A stretch of DNA of 64,000 nucleotides from Alternaria dauci (Eukaryota; Ascomycota; Dothideomycetes; Pleosporales; Pleosporaceae). Positions 33,885-44,559 of this stretch are shown here, in pieces. The DNA is taken from NCBI RefSeq assembly GCF_042100115.1, contig NC_091278.1:682001-746000 (forward strand). The letters are read 5' to 3'. The position numbers were made by a program, and so were the translations under genes. The notes under the pieces were generated by a model. That model saw only the letters and a list, made by a program, of their open reading frames with translations. It had not been told where the DNA came from and searched no databases. How positions within the stretch are numbered: the first letter of the stretch is position 1; each line of letters opens with the position of its first letter.

Positions 33885-35195
33885 ATGTCACCACCCGAGA
33901 CAGACACACAAACCCCTCGGAAAGGCCGATTCTCCATACAACATCTGCCAACCTGTATAACATTGTTTGAATATCATCCCTTCGCAGCGGTATGTCTACA
34001 CCCACCGCTTCCTTTCTCTTTACCTCAAGTTTCACCATCAGATCGACGACCTTGCACACGCTCAACTGTAGTGACGTTACCCCATCCCCCTTGCATGCCT
34101 CATGTCGTACTTGAGCAGTATGTGAGCCACAGCGAGTTCCGACCCCACTCGCAAAGATCAGTCCTGAGAAGATGTGATAACCAACGCTAAATACGACAAG
34201 CTCTGAGTCGGTCTGGATAGGTGGCGGCACCTTATAGATTTGTAGAGCCGGCCATCAAAGTGTGACCATCTGGATGAACATTTCTTCGAGAGCCAGGACA
34301 TCTGGTTCAACCGTGAACTTCACAACCACCGGACACAAAATTTTTTTCAACATTGACGGCCCCCTGAAATCTTCCTTGGAAGGCGGCTTCTATTACACAT
34401 GCGAGAGGGACACCCCCAATAATTCAAAAGCAAACAATTAGTCTCGTCGAAAACATGTGCCCACCGCGCTTGAGACCTATCTAGAGAAACTGCTCAGCGA
34501 AAGCACCGACGAAGCTGTTAAGAACGCACTCAATACAATACCTGATGATCTAGAACGTAACAATCCTCCAAGAAGAGCCCTATACTTGAGCGCAAATGCC
34601 ACCCTATCCATGTTATTACGAGCAATAAGTCGTGGGAAGCTCTCAGAGAGTTATTTCTCACCGCCGATTGCACTGCCCTAACATTCCCTGCACCGGTTGT
34701 ACTGCATTAGTCTTGGAGGTTGGAAGAGAGGTACGTGAAGGTTGTTGTACGCAACCTTATCGAATTTGGGGTATTGGAGGCTAACCTTGAACTGCATAGT
34801 ACTCAAGGATCACCTAAAGAATGTCTCTAAAAACATTACATCAACATTAACATGGTTCAAAGCACCATACAAGCCCTCTAAGCGTGCGCATTCAACCGCG
34901 CTGTGTCAGTAACGCTGACACCCAAGCCATGTGCTTGCTGTTTTGACGTATCGTGAACGAATGTTCCTTGTGCTACTTCTGGACTGTTCTGTGGTGACTC
35001 AAGCTCTCGTGCCTCTGAATCTCCATGGAGCTCGGCGGGCCCGCTGCCAGATGGCGAGCAAAGCTCAGCTCTTGTCGTGTCTCCTGCCAATTCCTGATGG
35101 CCCATCTGGTAATGTGCCCATACCGGTTGTGAGTTTGGACCGGCATGGTCCCAAGAGTATGTCGGGGGTGCTGCATATAGTCAGTAACGAGACAA
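33885..35195. other. Gene-poor gap with one orphan ORF
   Basis: About 1.3 kb. A 74-codon frame at 34457-34681 has protein-like composition (LETYLEKLLSESTDEAVKNA) but lacks an ATG (an in-frame TAG precedes it), so it may be a decayed exon. The rest shows nothing. Confidence 0.45.
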
Positions 35196-35978
35196 TCAAA
35201 GTTTGTTATACGCAGACGCACGTGAGAATCCTGAAGGCGAAGTAGGCGATGCCAGCTCTGCCTTTGGTATTACCGAGGTGCTCGCCGCCTCTGTCTCGAC
35301 AGTCTTTTGCTTTTGGTTGCGCCGCCGACGCCACAAAAAGAATACGATCGCTGCGATGATGATGAGGAAACCAACTGAGCCTCCTACGGCACCTCCGATG
35401 ACCGCACTGGAGACTTTACTCGGACTGGCGGCAGCTGCGGTGCTAGACGTCTCACTGGGCGGCGTTGTAGATGTACTGCTGGCGGTTGAAAATGCCGTAG
35501 CTGCAGGGACAGTCGACGAGAGTGCAACGTTAAGATCATGAAAGTAGTAATACTGGTCAGGTCGGTCCCAAAATGACGGCTCAAGTTCTCCTTCTGGGCA
35601 TGTCGAATTGTTCATGCACGGATCCTCATTGCAGCATCCCCAAAAGGTTGGCGCCATGTTACAAGTCCACATGGGTGTATTACCACCACACGATCCGCCG
35701 GGCGACAGATTATACAGTGATGAAGAGCGACCCGCCGGTCGTAGCATGTCACCGAAGCAGCCATGCACGCACGGATCCGACATACAGCATCCGAGAAACT
35801 TTGTTCCTGTCTCGCAGGCATACCTGATGATGGTCAGAATTGTACTGGGTAGCACGGTCGAGATTCGCCATGTGCATCAAGACCATTCCGTTCTGGTGGA
35901 TCCTCTGACGTACCAAGTACCTCCGCTGGGACAAAAGAAGTCTCCTGGCTTAGCTGCAGTGTAACTGGGATCCGCCAT
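35196..35978 (-). CDS. Cys-rich single-pass membrane protein
   Basis: Exons 35978-35914 and 35823-35196 with a 90-bp intron (GTACGT...CATCAG) give 230 residues. The protein begins MADPSYTAAKPGDFFCPSGG and has no N-terminal signal peptide. Two related Cys modules follow: KFLGCCMSDPC (about 30-40) and TFWGCCNEDPC (about 81-91), each preceded by a C-x-x-G/N pattern. A Ser/Thr-rich stalk (about 125-160) leads to one transmembrane helix (about 163-185, GGAVGGSVGFLIIIAAIVFF) and a cytosolic RRRRNQKQK stop-transfer. The architecture resembles wall-stress sensors (Wsc/Mid2 type), but the Cys modules differ. I recognise it as a conserved Pezizomycotina family of unknown function. Topology with N-terminus outside is inferred from the stalk and the basic stop. 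Confidence 0.8.
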
Positions 35979-37350
35979 GATGCAAGATACTTTCTGGAAA
36001 ATAAAAAAGACGGACAAACTCGAAGGAAGTCAAGGTCACAGAAAACAATGAAACATAGAAATCAGGCTGTGGGATTTTAAGAGGGCGAAATGGATCTCAG
36101 ACACCAAGCATACTTAACAGCTCACAACTGCACCTCCAAGAAAGCCAAGTGCTTTGCGGGCCAGGACAAGATAATCCCGTCGCAGTTGTAAGGGATCCCG
36201 CCATGGTTGTGGCGAAAAGTGCCTTTATCGAATCCAGTAAAGGGCCCCCAAATGGCCGGCGATGCGACCCGGATTGGGGTGGCGGGCGCCATGGCTGCGA
36301 GGGTGGAGGTTGGGTGAGAAACTTGGGGAAATTAGTACGCCTTGCGTGGTTCAAAAGGGAACAGCGCGCAAATCGAGCCAATCAAATATTACGCGTTTGG
36401 GGAAAGATTAGAGAGCTGGGGCCCACTACCGACAGGCTAGATTTTGGTGAATATCAAACCTCACGATGGATTGTGCAACGAATCGTCCGCAGTGCGCGTG
36501 GTGGTGGTCTAAGCTGCTCGGTAGAGTCATGGGTTGTATGTGTGGGAGCCGGAAGCAGCAACGATGACTTGTTCACACTAGCTGTGAGCAAAAGTCTCAA
36601 GGCTCGATGGTGTGAGTGCACCAGCTTACTTCGCCAAGGACATATCCTCCCTAAGGGATGCAAGCCATGTAAGGCATGCGTATCCAACGTCCAAGTTTGA
36701 TTCGTTCCATCTTGTCAATTTGGTACAGTATCGGCGGCAGTATCAAGAAACGCGTAGCTATGCAAGGGCTCCCTTCAACGGCAGTCTGTTTGCGTCTATC
36801 CGAGAGCGTGGGGTTTGTATAGGACAGAGACCAACAATTTGAGGCAGCGAGCGACAGAACACAGGATGCGAAAGAGGCTAGATTGGCCAGCATGCCCAGC
36901 CTTACATGCCGCATGCAACTAATGGGGCGAGCGGGGCGGTCCTACCGATCGATGGAATTGTTGTCAGGGAAAATGATGTCGCTACTGTGTGGTAATGACG
37001 CAGTAAGAGCTGTCGCCCGACAAGATGCATGCTCGTTGCGGAGGTTTCTTTGTTTGTTTGTTTGATTCGCGCTTAAATTCAGCCGCACGCCGCGTTCTGC
37101 GCTTCTCAAGATTGGCAGTGCACTCCATCCGCCCTGCGAAGAGTGGCCCTGCTAGCGCCCGTCCGGCACAATTGCTGCGTCATGGTAGCGCGCTGCGTTC
37201 GCTCCGCCGACCAGACCATACCTAGGCATAGTCGTTGTCGTTGACTCTGAACATAGGAAACACGAGTGCGAAAGCATACAGCAGTGGTTTTTCTCACCGA
37301 CCCCGATGATGGCCATTAGCCTTCAAGCAGGCACATAGGAAACTCCGAAT
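35979..37350. other. Gene-poor gap
   Basis: Contains the promoter of the Cys-rich membrane gene on the left and the 3' flank of the frameshifted membrane-protein gene on the right. A short (TTTG)n run occurs near 37049-37062. No supportable gene. Confidence 0.5.
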
Positions 37351-38111
37351 CTACGGCCAGGTAGCACTGGTCTGAACCATGGGGGAGTCTACCGAAATAT
37401 TGCGTTTGCCAGAGTAAAGATGCGCATTGAGGCGATAAACTGTAACTGCCCCGATCAGGTAATTTCCAAAGGCGAAGATGGTAGCAAGGCCACTGACGAC
37501 AGCAATCTGAACCCGAATCAGCAAACCGAACAAGACGACATCTCCTCGCACACATCTCTGCGTTACCTTCACATCGGGGCCCCATGCAGATGACGCGGTG
37601 GCACGGGCGTATATCAAGATCAAGAGACCGATCAGTAGGTACCATACGCTGAATGAGAGCAGCATAATTGGCATCTGCCAAACATAGAGATGATGGCTTT
37701 GGATAGCCTTGTCTCCCCTAAGCAAGGCTTGGAAGACACGCAGACGCTCTCCGCGAATACGAGACAAAGTCACGTATTGCTGCGTTCCACTGCTGACAGC
37801 AATCATGGCTGTGATCAGAGATGCGTACAATGCAGCGTGAGTGGTCCATGGGGCCGAGTCAATCATCGGCCATGAGAAAGCAGTGCTTCCAACGCCAGCA
37901 AGCAAAACGCCCTGCGCGATCATGTCAATCCCAAGACTGATATCGACTTGATGCATCTTACAGTGACGTTTACCGAGATCAATTCGGCTTTTTTCTCTTC
38001 TATCCACTCAGCACCTGTCGTTTCTTGCAGTGACGCCACATTCGCGTGCCATGGTAGGAAACGTCGGCAATGGCTGATCACATCTGTGAACGACATCATT
38101 GGCTTGGACAT
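37351..38111 (-). pseudogene. Four-helix membrane protein gene with frameshift
   Basis: Two overlapping frames together look like one fungal integral membrane protein of about 250 residues. The first frame (ATG at 38111) reads MSKPMMSFTDVISHCRRFLP and ends in a hydrophilic helix AEWIEEKK. The second continues with HQVDISLGIDMIAQGVLLAG and three more hydrophobic segments (HAALYASLITAMIAV, MLLSFSVWYLLIGLLILIY and VSGLATIFAFGNYLIG). The switch point matches a run of six A's on the coding strand (37989-37994): one base is missing there relative to an open frame. No intron of legal size can bridge it. It could be a real disabling mutation, programmed slippage or a sequence error. If translation starts at an in-frame ATG inside the second frame (37954), a shorter protein is possible. 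Function is unknown. Confidence 0.5.
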
Positions 38112-38602
38112 GCTGATCCAGGATGCTTTGAAGTGACTGGCAGAATGGTTCGGCTAGGACCTGAATGTGTTGAGTACCAAGGTAAAAAGACACCTCAGTG
38201 ACAACATACCTTCGTCGCCGAGCTGTTCAGGCAAGCAAGCGACGCATATGCTTAGTCTCATCTACGCCTTGCAGATTGGCTTCCTCATGACGTGCTCTGC
38301 TATTTGCTGCAACCGCCATCAGACAAGACGCGATGCAGCGCTCGTCGCCTCGACAGTCAACGTTAATTGGCCAAATGGAATGCAAGAGAGCACATGTTAG
38401 GCTGCACAGCCAAAAATAACCGGCATTGTGCAGCCTCGATTGGTGGACTTGAGAAGGCGTTACCTGCGGCAGCAGCGATGAGCACACTCTGTGGCCCAGT
38501 AGCGGGACGAACAGGTGTGCGCACAGACGATTTCGACCGCATCAGCCAACAACGATGCAGACGAGATGGTCGACGATGAGAAAAAAACAGCAAAAAGAAT
38601 AA
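38112..38602. other. Intergenic region beside tRNA
   Basis: 490 bp between the membrane-protein gene and the 3' end of tRNA-Leu. An A-rich tract near 38580-38600 (T-rich on the tRNA strand) can serve as the RNA polymerase III terminator region. Confidence 0.5.
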
Positions 38603-38723
38603 TGTCAGCGGTGGGACTCGAACCCACGCAGGTTGCCCTATGAGAAACCTCTTGAGAATGCGTCTTCCGGAGAAGACAAGCTTTCGCTTGAGTCACACGC
38701 CATAACCACTCGGCCACGCTGAC
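38603..38723 (-). tRNA. tRNA-Leu(CAA) with intron
   Basis: A class II tRNA. The 7-bp acceptor stem is GTCAGCG/CGCTGAC, the D arm GCC...GGC, and the anticodon stem TGTGA/TCATA (one G-U pair) with loop CT-CAA-G/C. A short variable arm is followed by the T arm GTGGG-TTCGAGT-CCCAC and discriminator A. The anticodon CAA reads UUG leucine codons. A 42-nt intron (38645-38686) follows position 37, and its CTTG can pair with the anticodon CAAG, as is usual for intron-bearing fungal tRNA-Leu(CAA). Without the intron the tRNA is 79 nt. Confidence 0.93.
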
Positions 38724-39485
38724 TGATTTGATGAGAAATTTTGGAGAACAGCTGATCATGTAGCGTATTAATTGTTTCTCGATGCCAGCAACGAACTGTG
38801 GGGACTATCACATTCCATCTTCTGCCAGTCTGCTCGGCAACAAAACTAGTATCGTACGAATGAGATTAGCTCATGCTGTGTAGCTTATATGAGCATAACG
38901 TCTCGGTGAGTGATACAGAGTCTTAATTAATCGTTGTCTACAAAATGTTTATGGAGTAGACATTACCTCTGGAGGTATCCACTTGGGCAATGTCCAAATT
39001 TTCACTCGACTGGTTCTGTTATGATCCTCTGAGAGTTGTTTCGTGGTAAGCCTCGCAGCAGAGCACTCCACATGCGATAATGGGGTGAACGGGTCATGTT
39101 CGGCAGTTGGGCAATCTTGATGTTTCTCTTCCTAGGTGTTGCGTGCCGCGATACGAACCTCGGGACCGGACTACAAACAACCTCCCATCATCGACACAAG
39201 CGCATCTCCATACTCGACGAGATCTGATTCCACAGCCCCACAGTGAAGATGGGTTATTAAGTAACCTGGCAATAGACCAGGTTCCAATCTAGTGCTCTCG
39301 CAGCTGTGTTACACAGTCTGAGAATGAAGATACTAATCCAAGAGCAGTCGCGCGGGCTTTCGCCGGAGCTTCTCAAGATTAGCATTGCGAACTTCGGCGG
39401 TTAGTGCAATTGGGTGAGAGCTCTGTGAGTTTCAAACGTCGTCCTCTCCAAGACTGGGTATCAGCAACCGAAACCATATATCGTA
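38724..39485. other. Intergenic region between tRNA and PheC-like gene
   Basis: 762 bp, promoter region of the PheC-like gene on the right. No ORF of interest and no recognisable element. Confidence 0.5.
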
Positions 39486-40432
39486 ATGGTGAATCTTACC
39501 TCGGTGCTCTTTGCAGGTTGCATGCTCGCCAGCCCTCTTGTCACCGCCTCAGGAGGGCAGAATGAGCACGGCACAGAGTACTCTTCTGCGTAATGCTTTA
39601 TCCAATCTACCTGGAGAGACTGTAACTGATCTGTTGCAGCTATTCGCAGCCTGCCTCACTCAGCAACATTACCTCTGTTCTCGACCAGATCCAGGCGCGT
39701 GGCTACCTAAAAGTCGGCACAACTGGTGACTACAAGCCATTTTCGTACAAAGTGACGAACCGAACAGCTCTACCTGCTACACCAGCTATCAACACCAGCT
39801 ACATCGGCGCCGATATCGATATAGCCCAATCGCTTTCAAACTCTCTCGGCCTCTCACGTCCCGTTGAGTTTGTTCCAACCATCTGGGCGAACCTCACAAC
39901 AGACCTCGCAGCACAAAAGTTCGACGTGGCTATGAGTGGCGTCAGCATCACCCTAGCCCGTGCGCAAAAGGCCTTCTTTTCCACTGCGATTCAGCAAGTG
40001 GGCAAGGCCGCCTGTGTACGATGTGCGGACCTTGACAAGTTCTCATCCCTGGCAGCTATTGATATCGCAGGTGTCAAGGTCGCGGTCAACCCGGGAGGTA
40101 CAAACGAGGCGTTTGACCGGGCTAATCTCAAGGCGGCTACTATCGTGCTGGTGCAAGACAACAACGCCGTCTACAAAGCTGTCATGGATGGTGACGCCGA
40201 TGCTATGATCAGTGATATCATCGAGGTGGAATTGCAGGTGCGGTTGCACCCGGAGGTGCTTTGCATTGTTAACCCGAATGCGACTTTTACGTTTGAGGAA
40301 CTGGGCTATATGGTCGCACAGGATGTTGTGTGGAAGCAGTATATGGATTTGTTTGTGCACATTCAGCTTGGAAGCGGTGGCTGGAACCGCACTCTGGAGA
40401 AATGGATGTCATATAAGTGGCCCTCGGTATAG
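39486..40432 (+). CDS. Secreted cyclohexadienyl (arogenate) dehydratase-like protein
   Basis: Exons 39486-39589 and 39640-40432 with a 50-bp intron (GTAATG...TTGCAG) give 298 residues. Residues 1-21 (MVNLTSVLFAGCMLASPLVT) are a signal peptide. The mature part is a periplasmic-binding-protein-like fold matching bacterial PheC: VGTTGDYKPF (60-69), FDVAMSGVSI (from 129), VNPGGTNEAFDRANL (from 184) and SDIIEVELQVRLHPEVLC (from 226), where Glu230 aligns with the conserved acidic residue of PheC. PheC converts prephenate or L-arogenate to phenylpyruvate or phenylalanine in the bacterial periplasm. A secreted fungal enzyme or a solute-binding derivative are both possible. NxT/S sequons suggest glycosylation. 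Such genes occur in several ascomycetes; bacterial ancestry is inferred from the family. Confidence 0.88.
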
Positions 40433-41932
40433 CATCGGCTGGAGAAATGGATGGGACTGATCTTCGTTGTGCGTCTTGTGCGTCGTTGTCGTTTTGTAGA
40501 CAGATCGAGTGTCATTATTACAAGGTTATGGTGCCATGCTCTCGGCTTGGGGTTCCTGCTCAAAGACATTGTGCTGCGCGCAGGACACTCGCAGTATGGA
40601 GATTGCTACAACCGCCGAAACAGGAATGAGCGATACTGCCGGCAGCGTTTTATTGAAGGAACGATAGCGGCGGGCACGTGAAATTAGACGTGAGATTACA
40701 TCAACACATGTGCCGATTGCGAGGACGACCCCAAGTGTGCGAGACTGGAAATGGCTGTGCAGTGAGCCAGCACCAGAGGCAGTGAGTGTTTGTTACTGAG
40801 GTCTGACTTGGCTGTCGGGTGGCGATGCACGACTGTGGTGGCTGGTGTGCAGGTCTCTCCGGTTCAGGCGGCGATGGCGCGTGGCCGCGGCTGATGCGAT
40901 GGCTGTCGGGTGCTGGGGCTAGTGATCTACTCTCGCAAGCTTAATCACGCCAGCAGAGTGTCTAGACCGCGCAACAACCAGCTGCCTGCCGATCGCACAA
41001 GTTGAACACAAGCACAGGAGTTGGCGTTCTTGGTAGACTGTGGCAGATGTTTGACCCGGCAAGGGATGATTTCATAATCACAACAGAAGCATCGCCAGAT
41101 TGTTGAGTAGCGACAAATGTATTTCGGGCCTTCGATATGCGAAGGGACGTCATCCGCCCATGCAGAACTTGTTCTCTTTGGGCAGCTGCAGTTGTCAAAT
41201 TCTCGTCTAGTGGCCGAGCATCTATTTTTACGACCATGGGGGGATGCACAGCCACGCAGGTACAGGTACCGTCGGAGCAGGCTACCAAAGTCGCTTGGTG
41301 ATGGGCAAGTCGTGCAATTCTCTGTGCACAAGAGCGGGCAGCCATGGCGAAGAAAAAGTCTTGTGCATGCGACGACGCCTTGCGCAGTTGTCCAACCCTC
41401 CCACGATGACACGATGGTTGACTTGGCGACGGTCTCGGGCGGGACCAGGGCGGTTTGATAGGCGCGCCCTGCGCAGCAGCATTCTTCAGCTGCCATGAAT
41501 ACGACAGTAGTGGTGTGTTAGCATCTCGAGGGCGGCTGTCTGTCTCGTAGGGAAGGAGTGCAGTGCAATGCAGTGCAACAAGACAGCCAAGCGATAAGAA
41601 GCAACTCGGTCCCCAGCTCGCGCAAAAGGGCCCTGACAAGTTCCCAACGTCGACGACCCCCCTTCCCCCATTCATCCCGTCGTGTTCTCGAACACGGCCC
41701 AACAAGCAGCTCGCTCGGATAGCGTGGGATCCAACGACTGAGCCATATCGCGGGATTAATCGAGGCTAGCGCCGCGCGTCCCTTCCTGATTGGAGTGAGC
41801 CCCCTTGGCTGTCGCCGCACGGTTTCAGAGCAGAGGCAGAATACCGGGTGCAGCGCCGTGTGCTCATTTCAACAACCATCGCTCGCTCGTTCGTCAGTCG
41901 TTTCACCTTTGCGTCCCTCGTCACTGCCGTCC

Positions 41933-41966
41933 CGACTCGACTCGCACTCGACTCGCACTCGACTCC
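41933..41966. repeat. Short tandem CTCGACTCGCA repeat
   Basis: Roughly three copies of an 11-bp unit built from ACTCG pieces, in the presumed leader about 280 bp upstream of the FLC start. Confidence 0.7.
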
Positions 41967-42202
41967 CCTCCTAGGCTCGCCGCTTCCTCGACCAGCCCGC
42001 TCACTGCGACGTTTGCCGCGTTTTTGTTTACCGTCTTCACCAGGCACGACAAAGGTTGACCCTGCGGCCGCCTCCCGTTTAATCTGCTGCTTGCTTGCTT
42101 CTTCGTCTGCGGCACCATTCTTCTGCCAGCAACCACCTACGTATACGAAACCTCCCCCAACACATCGCTACTACCGCACCCGTCGCTCGCTATCGAAAGT
42201 CG

Positions 42203-42213
42203 CCCCCCCCCCC
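42203..42213. repeat. C11 homopolymer in FLC leader
   Basis: Eleven consecutive C's 35 bp before the FLC start codon. The run is error-prone in replication and sequencing and lies outside the coding region. Confidence 0.85.
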
Positions 42214-42247
42214 TCCCAAGGAACGCCCGCGGGCGCAAACATCCACC

Positions 42248-44559
42248 ATGCGACCTCACGCGACCTACTCGGCAATGCTCGCACCCTTCATATTACTGGC
42301 ATCGGCGCCACTGGGCGTGCTGGCCGCCGACGTGCTCAAGACCAACGGCTTCAGCTCGTGTCTGGACGGCCAGGGAGACATCAAGGTCAACAAGCTCAAC
42401 ATCGAATTCGACCGCTCCACCAAAAAGGTCAAGTTTGACGTATCCGGCACCAACGAGGTCCAGCAAAAGGTCATGGCCACACTCACCGTAAACGCATACG
42501 GTCGCGAGCTGTACAACAAAGAGTTCGATCCTTGCGACGGCGAGTACAAGGTCGACCAGCTATGTCCAGGTATGTACATGTCTACCTTGCGCCTGCTTCT
42601 TGTGCATGCTAACATGCCGCAGTTCCCCAAGGTACCTTTGGTGCACAGGGTGAGCAGAGCATTCCCGACAGCATCATGTCGCAAATCCCCAGCATCGCCT
42701 TCAACATACCCGACATCGACAGCCAAGCCAGGTTGCGACTCAGAGCCATAGACGGCGGCAAGGATCTAGCTTGTATCACCTCACAAGTCAGCAACGGACA
42801 GTCGCTGTCAACCGTCGGAGTGCAATACATTGCCGCCGGAATTGCTGGTGCGGCCTTGGCGGTTACTGGACTGGCTTCGCTCGCTGGTGCTGGACACGCT
42901 GGTGCGGCACAGTCCAGTCCTACCTTTGGCGACGTTATCGGATGGTTCCAGGCCATGGCTTTGAACGGCATGATGAGCGCCGACGTTCCCGGAGTGTACC
43001 GCAGCTGGTCCCAGAACTTTGCCTTCAGTACCGGTCTCATCTACTGGGAGGGCATGCAGCACTCCATCGACAACTTCCGTGCGAGCACTGGCGGCAATCT
43101 TACCCAGAACAGTGTCGATTTCCTCAAGAACGCGACCCTTGTACACGTGGACCAGAACATGACCTTGACCAAGCGCAGCTTCGACCTTTTGTTTGCTCGC
43201 GACGAACTAAACACAGACATCAACGGTACTGCCGAGGAGGATGGCGACAACAAGATTATCGTCTATGCAAAGAACATGCAGGGCTTCATCCAAGAGTACA
43301 CAATTCCCGACCGCAACGCCTTCATGACGGTTTTGCTCATCTTCGCCATCATCATCGCCGCCATTACCGTTGGCATTCTTCTCTTCAAGGTCATCCTGGA
43401 AACCTGGGCCCTGTTCGGCAGCTTCCCGAAGCGCCTGACCAGCTTCCGTAAGCGGTACTGGTGGACTCTGGCCAAGACCATCACCAACTTGATTCTTCTA
43501 CTATACGGTATCTGGGTCCTCTACTGTGTCTACCAGTTCAAGAACGGAGACTCCTGGGCCGTCAAGACACTTGCTGGTGTAACCCTCGCGGCATTTACTG
43601 GAGTCCTGGCTTTCTTCACCTGGAAGATCTGGAGCACCGCTGACAAGTTCAAGAAGATGGAGGGCAAGCCCGATGCTCTCTACGAGGACAAGGAGATCTG
43701 GCGCAAGTACAGCATTTTCTACGAGAACTACAAGAAGAGCTACTGGTGGATCTTCGTGCCCGCCATTGTCTTCATGTTTGCTCGTGGTTGCGTCATTGCC
43801 GGAGCAGACGGCCACGGTCTCGCACAGGCTGCCGGTCAACTTATCGTCGAATCACTTCTCCTTATCATGCTTCTCTGGGCCCGGCCATACACGCTCAAGT
43901 CTAGCACCTGGATCAACATCACCATCTCCATCGTCCGTGTCTTGTCTGTCGTCTGCATCTTGGTCTTTGTCGAAGAGCTGGGTATGAGCCAGACAACCAA
44001 GACTGTCACCGGCCTCGTGCTTGTTGTTGTGCAGGCTTCCCTCACCGGTGTCCTTGCTATTCTCATCGCCGTCAACGCCATCATTATCTGCTGCAAGGAG
44101 AACCCCCACCGCAAGAAGAGAAAGGAAGCTGGTAAGTCTAATCCTCCACTCACACCCCAACATCGTCTAACATCCCTTCTAGAGAAAGCTCGCGACCTCG
44201 ACAACCTCACCCCTCTCGATGCACGCAACTCGCTGCTCATGGACCCTCAAGAGTACAAGCGCACCTCGCTTCCTTCACCATTTGGTCCCCGCACTGCCGG
44301 CTACGACCGCGTTCCTCTCGCCGACCAAAACACTGCTTACAACGGTCCTGGCGGTCGCTCTTTCGGAGACGACCAAGGACACCTCCTTGCCGATGCATCT
44401 ACTTTCGGCCGCACAGCAACGCACGAGCGGAACATAAGCCGCGACAGCAGTCCAGGGCCCGACCCTGAAGTTGGCTACCACCAACCGCCCGGCTACGTCT
44501 CCAATGCCCCATGGCAACCTCAACAACCACGAGGCAACAATGGCGGCTATGCATACTAA
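42248..44559 (+). CDS. FLC-family TRP-like membrane channel
   Basis: Exons 42248-42569, 42623-44131 and 44183-44559 give 735 residues. The start in context caccATGCG is followed by a signal peptide (about 1-26, ILLASAPLGVLA). A lumenal ML-like lipid-binding domain follows (FSSCLDGQGDIKVNKLNIEF, FDPCDGEYKVDQLCPVPQG). Then several transmembrane helices lie between about 190 and 590 (for example MTVLLIFAIIIAAITVGILLF and FVPAIVFMFARGCVIAGADG). The C-terminus is a soluble Pro/Gly/Asn-rich tail. Yeast Flc1-3 and related TRP-ML-like proteins affect calcium release, flavin uptake into the ER and wall integrity. The second intron (51 bp) has no stop and keeps the frame, so an unspliced form with 17 extra residues would be translatable. 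Which FLC paralogue it is cannot be decided here. Confidence 0.92.

Larger units (their letters stand above)
40433..42247. other. Long gap and leader of FLC gene
   Basis: About 1.8 kb. A Cys-rich minus-strand ORF (40945-41496) is discussed as a finding. The right end is the FLC leader, with a tandem ACTCGACTCGC-type repeat and an 11-base C run. Confidence 0.5.

Noticed and set aside
40962..41705. 247-codon minus-strand ORF
   Set aside because: Low-complexity, overlaps several other long frames in GC-rich DNA and shows no family motif or splice signals.
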